A stretch of DNA of 64,000 nucleotides, from NCBI RefSeq assembly GCF_024518835.1, contig NZ_JANIGO010000002.1, positions 377,522-441,521 on the forward strand, in the 5' to 3' direction. The notes beneath the pieces were generated by a model. The model saw only the letters and a program-made list of their open reading frames with translations. It did not search any database and was not told the DNA's origin. Below, piece after piece: positions 15,597 to 24,229 of the stretch. Position numbers and translations under genes: made by a program. The number at the start of each line of letters is the position of its first letter. Position 1 is the first letter of the stretch. The stretch is from Limnobacter humi (GTDB lineage Bacteria; Pseudomonadota; Gammaproteobacteria; Burkholderiales; Burkholderiaceae_B).

Positions 15597-17986
15597 ATGT
15601 TCAACCCCATGGCATTGATGAAGCGCAACATTTCAACCGGGGTTGATTTGCTGATGTCAACCCGGATATTGACCACACCCAACCTTCCCTGAAACGGGAA
15701 TGGTCCTTTGTAACGTGTGGACACCTGGTTGCCCAGGTCGCTGCCCAAGGTAAAACCATCGTACGAGGTGGAAAACAACACGCGCTTGAAGGTGTGTTGC
15801 GCCATTTTCTTGCCATTGACGAACAGGGCACCTTCCCCATCGAATGGCCGCGCGGTCATGGTCTGCTGGTAGCGAATGCTCAACTTGCCCTCGGGCAATG
15901 CATCAGCCACCTCGATGCGTTCCACCCAGGGAATCAGGCTTTGCTCATAGACCAGCTTGCCATTCTGAATGTAAAGCACCCAGCCTGCGTACTTGGCACC
16001 TTGGGCCACCAACACGCCATCGCCTTTGCCGGGCAAGCGCTCACAATCCACATCCACCGTGTGCGAAAAGCCGCACACGATCGGTGCCACATCCCGGGCC
16101 AGGCGTTCAACGGGTGGATGGAATGTCCATTTTTCGCGAAGGCTCTTTTGCTGACGGTCCTGTGCCAATCGAATCACAAAATTGCGATCATCCAGGGGCA
16201 GCACCTGGTATTGCTGCGCAGCCTGCAACCATTTGTCCATCAACCGCTTCACGATGTCCGGGTGTGCACTGGCGACATCATTCAATTCATTGGGGTCTTT
16301 GGACAAGTCAAACAGCTCCCAAGGGTCTTTTTCAAAATCCTTGCCTTTGGTGTGGCGGGCCACCAGTCGCCAACTGCCTTCCTGGTAGGCCCGGTTGCCG
16401 CCCAATTCAAAATACTGCTCGGTCCGGGTGGGTGCATCGGCCTTTGCGAAGGTGGGCACCACGCTTTGCCCCTCCACCGGCTTTTGCACTTGGCCCTTGT
16501 AGGTTTTGGGGCGCTCCACACCGGTGGCTTCCAGCAAGGTTGGGAACAAATCAACCACATGCACGAAGTTATGCCGCACCTCACCTTGGGCTGAAATGCC
16601 CTTGGGCCAGCTCACAATCAGGGGGTCAGCCACGCCGCCCAGGTGGGTGTATTGCTTGTACTGCCGATAGGGTGTGTTGGAACACGCTGCCCAGCCCATG
16701 GGGTAATGCGGAAACGTGCCCTCCTCGCCCATGACGTCATACAACTTTGCCGCTTCTTCGACGGGCACTGGCCGACCAAACGCGGGGGCAAACACATTGG
16801 GTGTGCCGGTGGGGCTGCCTTCTGGCGAACCGCCATTGTCCGAAAACAGCACCACAATCGTATTGTCGCGCTCGCCGATTTCTTCCAGACTGGTCATGAG
16901 GCGGCCAATGTTCATGTCCAGATTGCTGATCAGGCCCGCATACACCTCCATGTAACGCGACATGATTTTTCGATGCTCTGCGGGCACCTTGCTCCACTCC
17001 GTCGCGCCCAGGCTCAAGGGCGGCAATTCCACGGTGTCTGGCATCAGGCCCATTTTCTTCTGGCGTTCAAGCCGCTTCGCACGGATTGCATCCCACCCTT
17101 CGTCGTATTGGCCTTTGTAGGCATCACGGTCTTGCGGTTTTGCCTGCAAGGGTGAATGTGGGCCCGGGTAAGCCAGGTGCAGGTAAAACGGCTTGTTTGG
17201 TTCCAGGGCTTTTTGTGTGCGCACATACGTGATGGCCCGGTCGGTCAAGTCGTCGCACACATAGTAATTGGGGTCATCGGGCGGCTCCACGGGTGCCACA
17301 CCGTCGAACAATTCAGACGGCTTGAAGTAATCCGTGGAATGGCCCTGAAACCAATAGGCGCGGTCAAATCCCCGCTGGGTCGGCCAATTGTCATAAGGAC
17401 CATTGGCACCAGTCGTGTTGGCATTGTTGACATGCCACTTGCCCACCAACAATGTTGACCAGCCGGCATCGCGCAACACCTCGGCCAGCGTGGCCGCTTC
17501 ATGGGTTAAGTCGCCCCGGTAACCAGGGTAGCCCGCATCAATGTCGGCCAGCCAGCCCATGCCGGCTGAGTGGTGGTTCAAACCGGTGAGGAAAGAGGCT
17601 CGCGTGGGGGAGCACATGGCGGTGGTACGGAAATTGGTGTACTGCAAACCCTGTTTGGCCAAGCCGTCGACTGCTGGCGTTTTGATTTCACTGCCATAAC
17701 AGCCCAGGTCCGCAATGCCACAGTCATCCAGAATAATCGCCACCACATTGGGAGAGCCGGTTTTGGCCTTCACACGCTCGGTGTTGGCCGGCCGTGAATC
17801 AGCGAAAGACAGGCCGACCTGCGCGGCTTGGCCTGGCTCCAGTGCCTTGGGCGTCATCAGGGTTTTGGCCTTGGACGCAGCCACATAGGCCCCCGACCCG
17901 ACCACACCGGCCCCCGCTGCACCTGCTGCCATGCCGGCCAGAAAGGCACGGCGCTTTTGTCGTTTTGTGTTGTCCTGCTCGGCCAT
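15593..17986 (-). CDS. Tat-exported arylsulfatase (Cys-type)
   Basis: The 797-residue protein belongs to the sulfatase/alkaline-phosphatase superfamily. The N-terminus has a twin-arginine signal (RRAFLAG followed by a hydrophobic stretch). Calcium-site aspartates lie in ILDDCG, the formylglycine precursor motif CSPTR starts at C125, then GKWH and LFSDNGG follow. About 250 extra C-terminal residues match the long AtsA-like sulfatases. It hydrolyses sulfate esters in the periplasm; the natural substrate is unknown. The downstream FGE gene overlaps by 4 bp, so enzyme and activator are coupled. A dyad 50 bp upstream is shared with the divergent GST gene. Confidence 0.92.
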   Translation of the reverse strand: MAEQDNTKRQKRRAFLAGMAAGAAGAGVVGSGAYVAASKAKTLMTPKALEPGQAAQVGLSFADSRPANTERVKAKTGSPNVVAIILDDCGIADLGCYGSEIKTPAVDGLAKQGLQYTNFRTTAMCSPTRASFLTGLNHHSAGMGWLADIDAGYPGYRGDLTHEAATLAEVLRDAGWSTLLVGKWHVNNANTTGANGPYDNWPTQRGFDRAYWFQGHSTDYFKPSELFDGVAPVEPPDDPNYYVCDDLTDRAITYVRTQKALEPNKPFYLHLAYPGPHSPLQAKPQDRDAYKGQYDEGWDAIRAKRLERQKKMGLMPDTVELPPLSLGATEWSKVPAEHRKIMSRYMEVYAGLISNLDMNIGRLMTSLEEIGERDNTIVVLFSDNGGSPEGSPTGTPNVFAPAFGRPVPVEEAAKLYDVMGEEGTFPHYPMGWAACSNTPYRQYKQYTHLGGVADPLIVSWPKGISAQGEVRHNFVHVVDLFPTLLEATGVERPKTYKGQVQKPVEGQSVVPTFAKADAPTRTEQYFELGGNRAYQEGSWRLVARHTKGKDFEKDPWELFDLSKDPNELNDVASAHPDIVKRLMDKWLQAAQQYQVLPLDDRNFVIRLAQDRQQKSLREKWTFHPPVERLARDVAPIVCGFSHTVDVDCERLPGKGDGVLVAQGAKYAGWVLYIQNGKLVYEQSLIPWVERIEVADALPEGKLSIRYQQTMTARPFDGEGALFVNGKKMAQHTFKRVLFSTSYDGFTLGSDLGNQVSTRYKGPFPFQGRLGVVNIRVDISKSTPVEMLRFINAMGLNI

Positions 17987-18035
17987 GTTGTCTCCCCCGG
18001 TCGATGTTGAAATGGTTAAACAATTTTTTATTGGA

Positions 18036-18060
18036 ATAGTGACACGCTTTGTGCCACTAT
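18036..18060. promoter_or_regulatory. 25-bp interrupted dyad between sulfatase and GST genes, probable TetR-type operator
   Basis: Half-sites ATAGTG-A-CAC and GTG-C-CACTAT are arranged symmetrically about 18048, with 9 matching bases per arm. It lies between the starts of two divergent genes. Related half-sites occur ahead of the TetR gene at 20403-20435. Confidence 0.6.
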
Positions 18061-18073
18061 ATTCAAATCATGG

Positions 18074-19186
18074 ATGAATCACAAGCAGAACATGAACCCA
18101 CCAGAACCCCTGAAAGTGCACGGCCTTGACCTGTCTTATTTCACCGGAAAATTGGAGGCCTACTTGCGTGGCAAAGGCATCGCCTATGACCTGATTGAAA
18201 TGGATACTCGAGACTTCAAGGCCTGCGGCCAAGCCACTGGTGTGGCTCAAATGCCGCAGGTTGAGTGGGAAAACGGCCAGTGGCTGAGCGACACCACGCT
18301 GATTCTGGAATTTCTCGACCGTGTTCGGCCAGAGACATCCATCACACCAACCGACCCCGTCGCCTGGTTCACCAGCCGCGTATTGGAGGATTTTTCCGAT
18401 GAATGGCTGTGGCGGCCTGCCTTGGCCCACCGCTGGGCCAACCCGCAGGATGCGCGCTTGATGGGCCAGCGCCTGGCCGAGGGCATGATGCGGGATGTAC
18501 CCTTGCCCACCAGCCTACGGCGATGGGTGATCACCAAGCGCCAGCAACTGCATTTTTTGTGGATGGACGGCTACCGACCGTCCACCGGGCAACGCATCAA
18601 GGCGCATTACACCGAGTGTTTGGCAGCACTTGAAGCGGTGCTTCAACATCAGCCGTATGTCATGGGGGCTCGGCCAACCCTGGCTGATTATGGGTTTTTC
18701 GGTTCCATGTTCAGGCACTTTTTTTCAGATCCTACCCCCGCCGGCATCATGCGGCGCGAAGCGCCCAACGTCATGGAATGGGTGGCGCGGCTGTGGAATA
18801 CACGGCTTGTTCGCTTGAACGCGGAACCCCTGCCAAGCGGTGTACTGCCGGTGCTCAACCCATTGATGCACATTGTGGTGTCCGAATTCATACCCTATGC
18901 ACAGGCCAATGAAAGCGCCGTGATTGCCAATCGCCCAAAGTTCACGTTTCACAGCGGGGGGGTGGATATCACCGTGCCGATACAGCGATACAGGGCCTGG
19001 CGGTTTCAACGGCTACGCACCCAGTACCAAGCATTGCCAGCCAACGCACAGGCAGCCCTGCAAGCCTGGCAACCTGCCCTGTGCGCGGCACTGACTGCCC
19101 CGATTGCACACGCCATCGAGGCGCAGATCAAGCAGCTACCGATTGCGCCCAGAGCACACCGAACGATGGTCGCCCGGACATGGTGA
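18074..19186 (+). CDS. Glutathione S-transferase-like protein (long form)
   Basis: The 370-residue protein has an N-terminal thioredoxin-like GST domain (VHGLDLSYFTGKLEAYLRGK, then AQMPQVEWENGQWLSDTTLI, where the cis-Pro and substrate-loop pattern are seen). An alpha-helical C-terminal domain follows (PTLADYGFFGSMFRHFF), with about 120 further residues. A second ATG at 18092 is an equally possible start. It is a paralogue of the protein at 20512-21642, which has the same LSYFTGK motif and overall length. It overlaps the following TetR gene by 7 bp. The substrate is unknown. Confidence 0.82.
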   Translation: MNHKQNMNPPEPLKVHGLDLSYFTGKLEAYLRGKGIAYDLIEMDTRDFKACGQATGVAQMPQVEWENGQWLSDTTLILEFLDRVRPETSITPTDPVAWFTSRVLEDFSDEWLWRPALAHRWANPQDARLMGQRLAEGMMRDVPLPTSLRRWVITKRQQLHFLWMDGYRPSTGQRIKAHYTECLAALEAVLQHQPYVMGARPTLADYGFFGSMFRHFFSDPTPAGIMRREAPNVMEWVARLWNTRLVRLNAEPLPSGVLPVLNPLMHIVVSEFIPYAQANESAVIANRPKFTFHSGGVDITVPIQRYRAWRFQRLRTQYQALPANAQAALQAWQPALCAALTAPIAHAIEAQIKQLPIAPRAHRTMVARTW

Positions 19187-19764
19187 ATAGGCCGGATACC
19201 CACACCGACGGGCGCCGCACCCGTGGCTTGATCAACCGCCAACAGATTGTTCAGGCCCTGATTGATCTGACCTGCGAGGGTGTGATGTCGCCCACCGCCG
19301 AGCAAGTGAGTGAACGGGCTGGGGTGGGTTTGAGAACCGTGTTTCGCCACTTTGACGACATGGAAACGCTGTATCGGGAAATCAGCGCAGCCATGGACCA
19401 AAAGGTGTTGGAAACCTTGAAAAAACCGGTTCAGGGCGACACGGTGGAGGAACGGCTGCTGCATGCCATTGAACGGCGTGCCAGCATGTTTGAACAATTG
19501 ATGCCCATGCAGTTATCCAGCCTGGTGCACTTGCATGAGTCGGCTTATCTTCGGGAACAACAGGCCCGCAATGTGGAGATGCAGCGCTTTTTGCTCAAAC
19601 TGTTTTTGCCCACCCACTTGGTGGCCGACAAACCCTTGTTTGAGGCCCTGGATTTGTGCCTGAGCATCGAAACCTGGATCCGCCTGCGACGGGACCAAGG
19701 TTTGAGTGTACGCAGCGCCAAACAGGTGATGCAGCGCTGCGCACTTCAGTTGATCAAGCCGTGA
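19180..19764 (+). CDS. TetR-family transcriptional regulator (first of a convergent pair)
   Basis: Taken from the ATG at 19180, the protein has 194 residues. The N-terminal HTH is TAEQVSERAGVGLRTVFRHFDDMETLY, typical of TetR. The C-terminal helices form a ligand-binding/dimer region. Its start lies inside the last codons of the GST gene (ATGGTGA overlap), so it is likely co-transcribed with GST and may control it. Its stop overlaps the convergent TetR gene by 11 bp. The ligand is unknown. Confidence 0.85.
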   Translation: MVNRPDTHTDGRRTRGLINRQQIVQALIDLTCEGVMSPTAEQVSERAGVGLRTVFRHFDDMETLYREISAAMDQKVLETLKKPVQGDTVEERLLHAIERRASMFEQLMPMQLSSLVHLHESAYLREQQARNVEMQRFLLKLFLPTHLVADKPLFEALDLCLSIETWIRLRRDQGLSVRSAKQVMQRCALQLIKP

Positions 19765-20374
19765 TGGCCTGGGGTGATTTGAGCAGAATGCGGTCCAGCA
19801 CGCGATCCATTTCGATGAGGCCTTCATCGCGGGTAATCAACCCATCGCGAATCATTTGCCGAACACCCCAGAAGGCCATGACGAGCATCCAGGCCAGGGT
19901 ACGGCCCTGCTTTTCATCCCCATCGCGCAACTGTTTCAACATGGGTGCCCACAGTTGAAGAATGGTGTCGCGAATACCGATCCGGATGGTTTCAAGCTCG
20001 GGCGAGCCCAGGGTGGTGCCCGAAATGAGTTGCCACAGGGCATCACCCCGCCCGCGCGGCAAATCCAGCGACACCAGGGCCGCTGTGCGAATGGCCATTT
20101 TGATGTTGCCAGCATGCTCGGCAATCGCCTTGCCTGTGCCCTCCGCAGTGGCCATGTAAATGTTCATGGCGGTGGCGGCCAGCAGGCTTTCCAGGTTGGG
20201 AAAGTGCTGATACACCAGTTGCCGGGAGACGCCCGCCTTGTCGGCCAATGCACTCATGGTGAGCACGGACCAGCCTTGGCTTTCAACCAGTTCAGCGGCT
20301 GTTTTCAACAACGATTTGCGGCGCTCGTCCTTGCCCAGGTAGGGGCGTTTTTCTCGAGTTTTTTCTTTGATCAT
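19754..20374 (-). CDS. TetR-family transcriptional regulator (second)
   Basis: The start at 20374 is preferred because AAGGA precedes it and it keeps the dyad at 20403 upstream; in-frame ATGs exist up to 20404. The HTH is LTMSALADKAGVSRQLVYQHFPNLESLL. About 150 helical residues follow. The gene faces the GST operon starting at 20512 and probably represses both itself and that operon through the sites at 20403-20435. Relatives of this form often sense lipids or aromatic compounds, but that is family-level inference. Confidence 0.85.
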   Translation of the reverse strand: MIKEKTREKRPYLGKDERRKSLLKTAAELVESQGWSVLTMSALADKAGVSRQLVYQHFPNLESLLAATAMNIYMATAEGTGKAIAEHAGNIKMAIRTAALVSLDLPRGRGDALWQLISGTTLGSPELETIRIGIRDTILQLWAPMLKQLRDGDEKQGRTLAWMLVMAFWGVRQMIRDGLITRDEGLIEMDRVLDRILLKSPQAITA

Positions 20375-20402
20375 CCCTTGAAATCCTTCCATCATGGCCA
20401 TC

Positions 20403-20435
20403 ATTGTGTCACAATCAATAAGAAATAGACACTAT
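20403..20435. promoter_or_regulatory. Two adjacent dyads between TetR and the GST-SDR operon, probable TetR operators
   Basis: ATTGTG-T-CACAAT (20403-20415) is a perfect 13-bp dyad. ATAG-ACA-CTAT (20425-20435) is a second one. They share GTG/CAC and ATAG/CTAT elements with the dyad at 18036-18060. They lie between the divergent TetR start and the GST start. Confidence 0.55.
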
Positions 20436-20511
20436 GTAAATCTTAGAGTTTGAGCGATGAAGCCCAAACGGGCACTCACTTCTAACGCACAACCCCATCA
20501 GAAGGGCTACG

Positions 20512-21642
20512 ATGAGACGACAATACACCCTCTTTGGCTGGCACCTGTCCTACTTCACAGGCAAGGCGCTGTGCTATCTGCGGTACAAACAGGTGGATTT
20601 CCGCCTGAAACCTGTCAACCTGCTGACCCTGACCTGGACCATCAAGAAAAAGACGGGTGCAGCCGTCATGCCGGTGTTGCGCTCTCCTCAAGGCGAATGG
20701 ATTCAGGACACCAGCGTCATCATTGACCGGATTGAAGCCCTGATCCCAGACAACCCAGTGATTCCCGCCACACCGGTGCAAGCTTTCGCATCCCGCATGC
20801 TGGAGGCCTGGGGCGATGAATGGTGGGTTCCAATTGCCATGCACACCCGCTGGAATTATCCGGAAAACTATGCCTTGTTCGAGCATGACGCCGGCAAAGC
20901 GCTCTTGCCCTGGGCACCCACGTTTCTCCAAAAAAAAGCCGCCGCCAAACCGGCCCGCTTTTTGAGAAGCATGTTGCCCTACGTTGGGATTGTGCCCGAG
21001 CAGTACGATCGCATGAATCGCTGGACAGTGAAGATGCTGGATGCATTGGATGCGCATTTTTCTGCCACCCCCTTCCTTCTGGGGGAACGCCCCAGCCTGG
21101 GCGATTTCAGCCTGGTGGGCACCATGTACGGGCATTTGGGGCGCGACCCCTGGCCCAAGCGCGAATTGATTGAACCCCGCAAACACCTCAGTGCCTGGTT
21201 GGAACGGATGAAAAACCCGGCACCGCACAGCACCGGCGCATTGCTGCCCAACGACGGCATTCCACGAACACTAGACCCCGTGTTTTATTCGGTATTCCAT
21301 GAATTTGTGCCCATGGTGGAAGCGGTGGCCGAGAACACGGCGCGCTACGCCGCCAAGCATGGATTGAACCAAAAGCTTCCGCGGCGTGTAGGACAAGTGA
21401 CCACCACCATGGCCGGCGAACCGTTTACCCGGGGCGCACTGCCCTACATGGTGTGGATGCTGCAGCGCGCATTGGACACTTACCACGCCATGAATGCAGC
21501 AGACCAAGCGAACGTTCGCCAATGGCTGAGCGGCTACGGTGCGGCGCATGTGCTGGAGCTGGACCTGCCACGCGTTAATCGTGTGGCTTTGAACGTGAGC
21601 GTCGAAAAACTGCCATCGAATTTTCTGGAGCAAGCAGCATGA
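20512..21642 (+). CDS. Glutathione S-transferase-like protein, first gene of the long rightward operon
   Basis: The 376-residue protein starts after AGAAGGGC. It has a GST N-domain (LSYFTGKALCYLRYKQVDFR, AAVMPVLRSPQGEWIQDTSVII) and a helical C-domain (PSLGDFSLVGTMYGHLGRD), plus an extended tail. It resembles the protein at 18074-19186 in motif order and length, indicating an old duplication around the TetR pair. The stop overlaps the SDR start by 4 bp, so the two are translationally coupled. A pathway-specific glutathione conjugation or lyase step is possible; none is proven. Confidence 0.82.
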   Translation: MRRQYTLFGWHLSYFTGKALCYLRYKQVDFRLKPVNLLTLTWTIKKKTGAAVMPVLRSPQGEWIQDTSVIIDRIEALIPDNPVIPATPVQAFASRMLEAWGDEWWVPIAMHTRWNYPENYALFEHDAGKALLPWAPTFLQKKAAAKPARFLRSMLPYVGIVPEQYDRMNRWTVKMLDALDAHFSATPFLLGERPSLGDFSLVGTMYGHLGRDPWPKRELIEPRKHLSAWLERMKNPAPHSTGALLPNDGIPRTLDPVFYSVFHEFVPMVEAVAENTARYAAKHGLNQKLPRRVGQVTTTMAGEPFTRGALPYMVWMLQRALDTYHAMNAADQANVRQWLSGYGAAHVLELDLPRVNRVALNVSVEKLPSNFLEQAA

Positions 21643-22385
21643 GCAACACCACCATCATCACTGGCGCGTCCTCGGGGATTGGCAAGGCATTGGCGCTGGA
21701 ATTGGCCAAACGCGGTCACAACCTGGGGCTGACAGCCCGCCGAATGGACCGACTGGAAGCACTGAAAGCCGAGATCCACGCACAACACCCCCAATTGCTG
21801 ATTGAATTGCGCAGCCTGGATGTGAACCAGTGTGAAACGATAGCGCCTTCCATGCAGGCCCTGATTGACCAACTGGGCACCGTCCACACCGTGGTGGTGA
21901 ATGCCGGCGTCAATGCGCTGACGGCCGTGGGCAAAGGGCAACTGGCCGAACAACTGGCCATTGTTCAAACCAATCTGATGGGTGCCATTGCCACCGTGGA
22001 TGCCGCTGCCGAGTATTTCAGGGCCCACAAAGGGGGGCATGTGGTGGGCATTTCGTCCCTCGCGTCGCTCACCCCCATCCCCAAACAGGCGGCCTACTGT
22101 GCAACCAAATCCGCGTTTTCGATGTATATGGATTGTGCGGCCATTGAATTGAAGAAGCACAACATTCACTTCACCAAGATTTTGCCGGGTTTTGTGAAAA
22201 CAGAGATCGTCGACAACATGGAACAGTTTCCGTTCCTGGTATCGGCGGAGCAAGCAGCGCGCGAGATGGCCGATCACATCGAAAAAAAGCATGCCGTGGG
22301 AGTTGTCCCCGGCTATCCCTGGAAATTCATCAAGCCGCTGATGAGCAGCATCCCCACCGGCCTGTGGAAATACATGAAGGTTTGA
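21639..22385 (+). CDS. Short-chain dehydrogenase/reductase
   Basis: This classical SDR of 248 residues has the cofactor motif TGASSGIG (8-15), NAG at 88-90, catalytic S139/S140, Y153 and K157 (YCATK). The end is hydrophobic (WKFIKPLMSSIPTGLWKYMKV), suggesting membrane contact, as in SDRs acting on lipids. It is coupled to the GST gene by a 4-bp overlap and is 9 bp ahead of the parvulin gene. The cofactor is probably NADP(H), since R34 and R35 follow the second strand. The substrate is unknown. Confidence 0.9.
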   Translation: MSNTTIITGASSGIGKALALELAKRGHNLGLTARRMDRLEALKAEIHAQHPQLLIELRSLDVNQCETIAPSMQALIDQLGTVHTVVVNAGVNALTAVGKGQLAEQLAIVQTNLMGAIATVDAAAEYFRAHKGGHVVGISSLASLTPIPKQAAYCATKSAFSMYMDCAAIELKKHNIHFTKILPGFVKTEIVDNMEQFPFLVSAEQAAREMADHIEKKHAVGVVPGYPWKFIKPLMSSIPTGLWKYMKV

Positions 22386-22394
22386 AACGGATCC

Positions 22395-23204
22395 ATGAAA
22401 CCCACCCACACCCTGATCGGTTTTGTTCTGGTGGCCTGCGCCATTGGGGTTGCGGAGTGGCTGACACCTGTTGCTGCGCCAGCGGATGTGATTGAAATTA
22501 CACCGGCCTATCGGCAATTCGTGCTCGATCAGGTGCAACAACCGGCCGGCGCTTTGCCCCAAACCCTGAAACCGGACGAAGCGCTGGACAAGGCCATTGA
22601 AGAAGAGGTGCTGTACCGGGAGGGAATCAAACTGGGGCTGGAAAAAGACGACCTGATCGTCAAGCGCCGGGTGGTTCAGAAAATGCGCTTCATGCTGGAG
22701 GATATGACGCCAGTTGCCGAGCCAAGCGACGCACAACTGCAAACCTGGCTGGACAAGCATCCGGATCAATATCAGACGGGGCGTCGTCTGACCCTGACCC
22801 ACCTCTTCTTCAGCCGGGGGAAACGGGGTGATCACGCCATTTATGATGCCCAACAACTACGGGTGAAATTGCTGGAAGGACAAACCCTGCAGTCACTGGA
22901 TGTGTTTCCACTGGATACACTGCACGGGCCTGTGGATGAGGCCACGCTGGTGCGCGAATTGGGCAGCACCCTGACCCAGGCGATACTGGACTTACCCCTG
23001 AACACGTGGTCGGAACCCATGAATTCAGCCATGGGGGTGCACCTGGTTCGGGTTGAGGCCCGCGATGGGGGCCACACCATGCTCTTGAAAGAGGCGCGAG
23101 AACGGGTCCGTGTGGACCTGATGTCCGCCCAGCGAGAGGCAGTCAATGCAGCCAGTGTGGCAGCATTGAAATCAAAATACCGCATTCATGAGGTTAAGCA
23201 GTGA
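22395..23204 (+). CDS. Periplasmic parvulin-type peptidyl-prolyl isomerase
   Basis: The 269-residue protein has an N-terminal hydrophobic anchor or signal (LIGFVLVACAIGVAEWL). A SurA/PpiC-like chaperone region with the motif EALDKAIEEEVLYREG follows. The C-terminal half is parvulin-like (RRLTLTHLFFSRGKRG, LNTWSEPMNSAMGVHLVRVEAR). It would assist folding in the periplasm. It overlaps the HupE/UreJ gene at GTGA (4 bp) and precedes the DUF3604 gene. I recall the same trio from other proteobacteria. A dedicated folding role for the neighbouring exported protein is inferred. Confidence 0.82.
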   Translation: MKPTHTLIGFVLVACAIGVAEWLTPVAAPADVIEITPAYRQFVLDQVQQPAGALPQTLKPDEALDKAIEEEVLYREGIKLGLEKDDLIVKRRVVQKMRFMLEDMTPVAEPSDAQLQTWLDKHPDQYQTGRRLTLTHLFFSRGKRGDHAIYDAQQLRVKLLEGQTLQSLDVFPLDTLHGPVDEATLVRELGSTLTQAILDLPLNTWSEPMNSAMGVHLVRVEARDGGHTMLLKEARERVRVDLMSAQREAVNAASVAALKSKYRIHEVKQ

Positions 23205-24229
23205 TTGCGGGCCTGATGCGCGGCTTGGTGTTTGGCCTGACAATGCTGCTGGGTTGGCCACTGGCGCATGGGCATGAAATGGGCACAGCCGCGCTCATGA
23301 TTCATGAATGGGGGCCAGGACAAGCCCAGGTGGTCTTCAAACGCAGCAAAAGCGCAGATGGCACGGTGCCCCCCATCGCATTCTCCCTGTCACCCCCATG
23401 CGAGATTGCTGATCAAGGCACCACGTGGGAAGAGGACCGCGAAGTCATCCAGCGGGCCAAACTGGCCTGTGCAGGCCCTTTGAACACCCACACCTTGGAA
23501 GCGACAGGTTTTACCCGGTTGGCGCCGGACTTGATTGTGTCCGGGCAACTGGGCGAGGGTCAAACATTGACTGGCGTGCTCACCCCCAAAAAACCCACGC
23601 TGATGCTCAATGGTCAGAAAGCGTCGGATGGCCCCCTGCTGGACTACCTGTTGATTGGTCTTGAACACATTCTGTTTGGCATGGACCATGTGCTCTTTGT
23701 GGCGGGCATCTTTTTGCTGTGGCGCAAGCGACAACAAACGGTGGCGCAATTGCTGGGCCTGTTTACCACGTTCACCGTGGGCCACAGCCTGACGTTGGCC
23801 CTGCTGGTGTTGGGCTGGATGGTGGTGCCTACCCGAGCAGTGGAAGCCTGGATCGCCCTGAGTGTGCTGTGGGTGGCTGTGCAACTGGCGCTTCATGACC
23901 CCAAGCAGTCACAACACCGCATGGTTCGCTCGCAATTGCTGCTGGTTCTCTTGTTCGGTTTGCTGCATGGATCGGGCTTTGCACTGTCCATGGAAGACCG
24001 TGGTTTCCCTGCCGACCAATTGATGCCGGCACTGCTGCTGTTCAATCTCGGTATTGAACTGGGCCAGATCATCATCGTCACGCTCATGGCTGGTTTGTTT
24101 GCATGGTTTCAAACCCTGTCAGCACGGCGTTACCCACACCTTCTGCCTTGGGGCGAGCATGCCCTGATCATTCTCACGGGCGGATTCGCCCTGTTCTGGA
24201 CCGTTGAAAGGATTGCCACCTATGCGTAG
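23201..24229 (+). CDS. HupE/UreJ-like (PF13795) membrane protein
   Basis: The GTG start at 23201 overlaps the previous stop and has GAGG upstream. The 342-residue protein has a signal peptide and an extracytoplasmic N-domain of about 130 residues with paired cysteines. About six to seven membrane helices follow, with GLEHILFGMDHVLFV, FTTFTVGHSLTLAL, LLHGSGFA and FNLGIELGQ. These histidine-rich helix motifs are shared with HupE/UreJ nickel transport proteins. For this subfamily neither metal nor function is settled. It is tightly coupled to the parvulin and DUF3604 genes. Confidence 0.85.
   Translation: MIAGLMRGLVFGLTMLLGWPLAHGHEMGTAALMIHEWGPGQAQVVFKRSKSADGTVPPIAFSLSPPCEIADQGTTWEEDREVIQRAKLACAGPLNTHTLEATGFTRLAPDLIVSGQLGEGQTLTGVLTPKKPTLMLNGQKASDGPLLDYLLIGLEHILFGMDHVLFVAGIFLLWRKRQQTVAQLLGLFTTFTVGHSLTLALLVLGWMVVPTRAVEAWIALSVLWVAVQLALHDPKQSQHRMVRSQLLLVLLFGLLHGSGFALSMEDRGFPADQLMPALLLFNLGIELGQIIIVTLMAGLFAWFQTLSARRYPHLLPWGEHALIILTGGFALFWTVERIATYA

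Noticed and set aside
15794-16734. Overlapping frames opposite the arylsulfatase
   Set aside because: They fall entirely inside the sulfatase gene and have no coding motifs.
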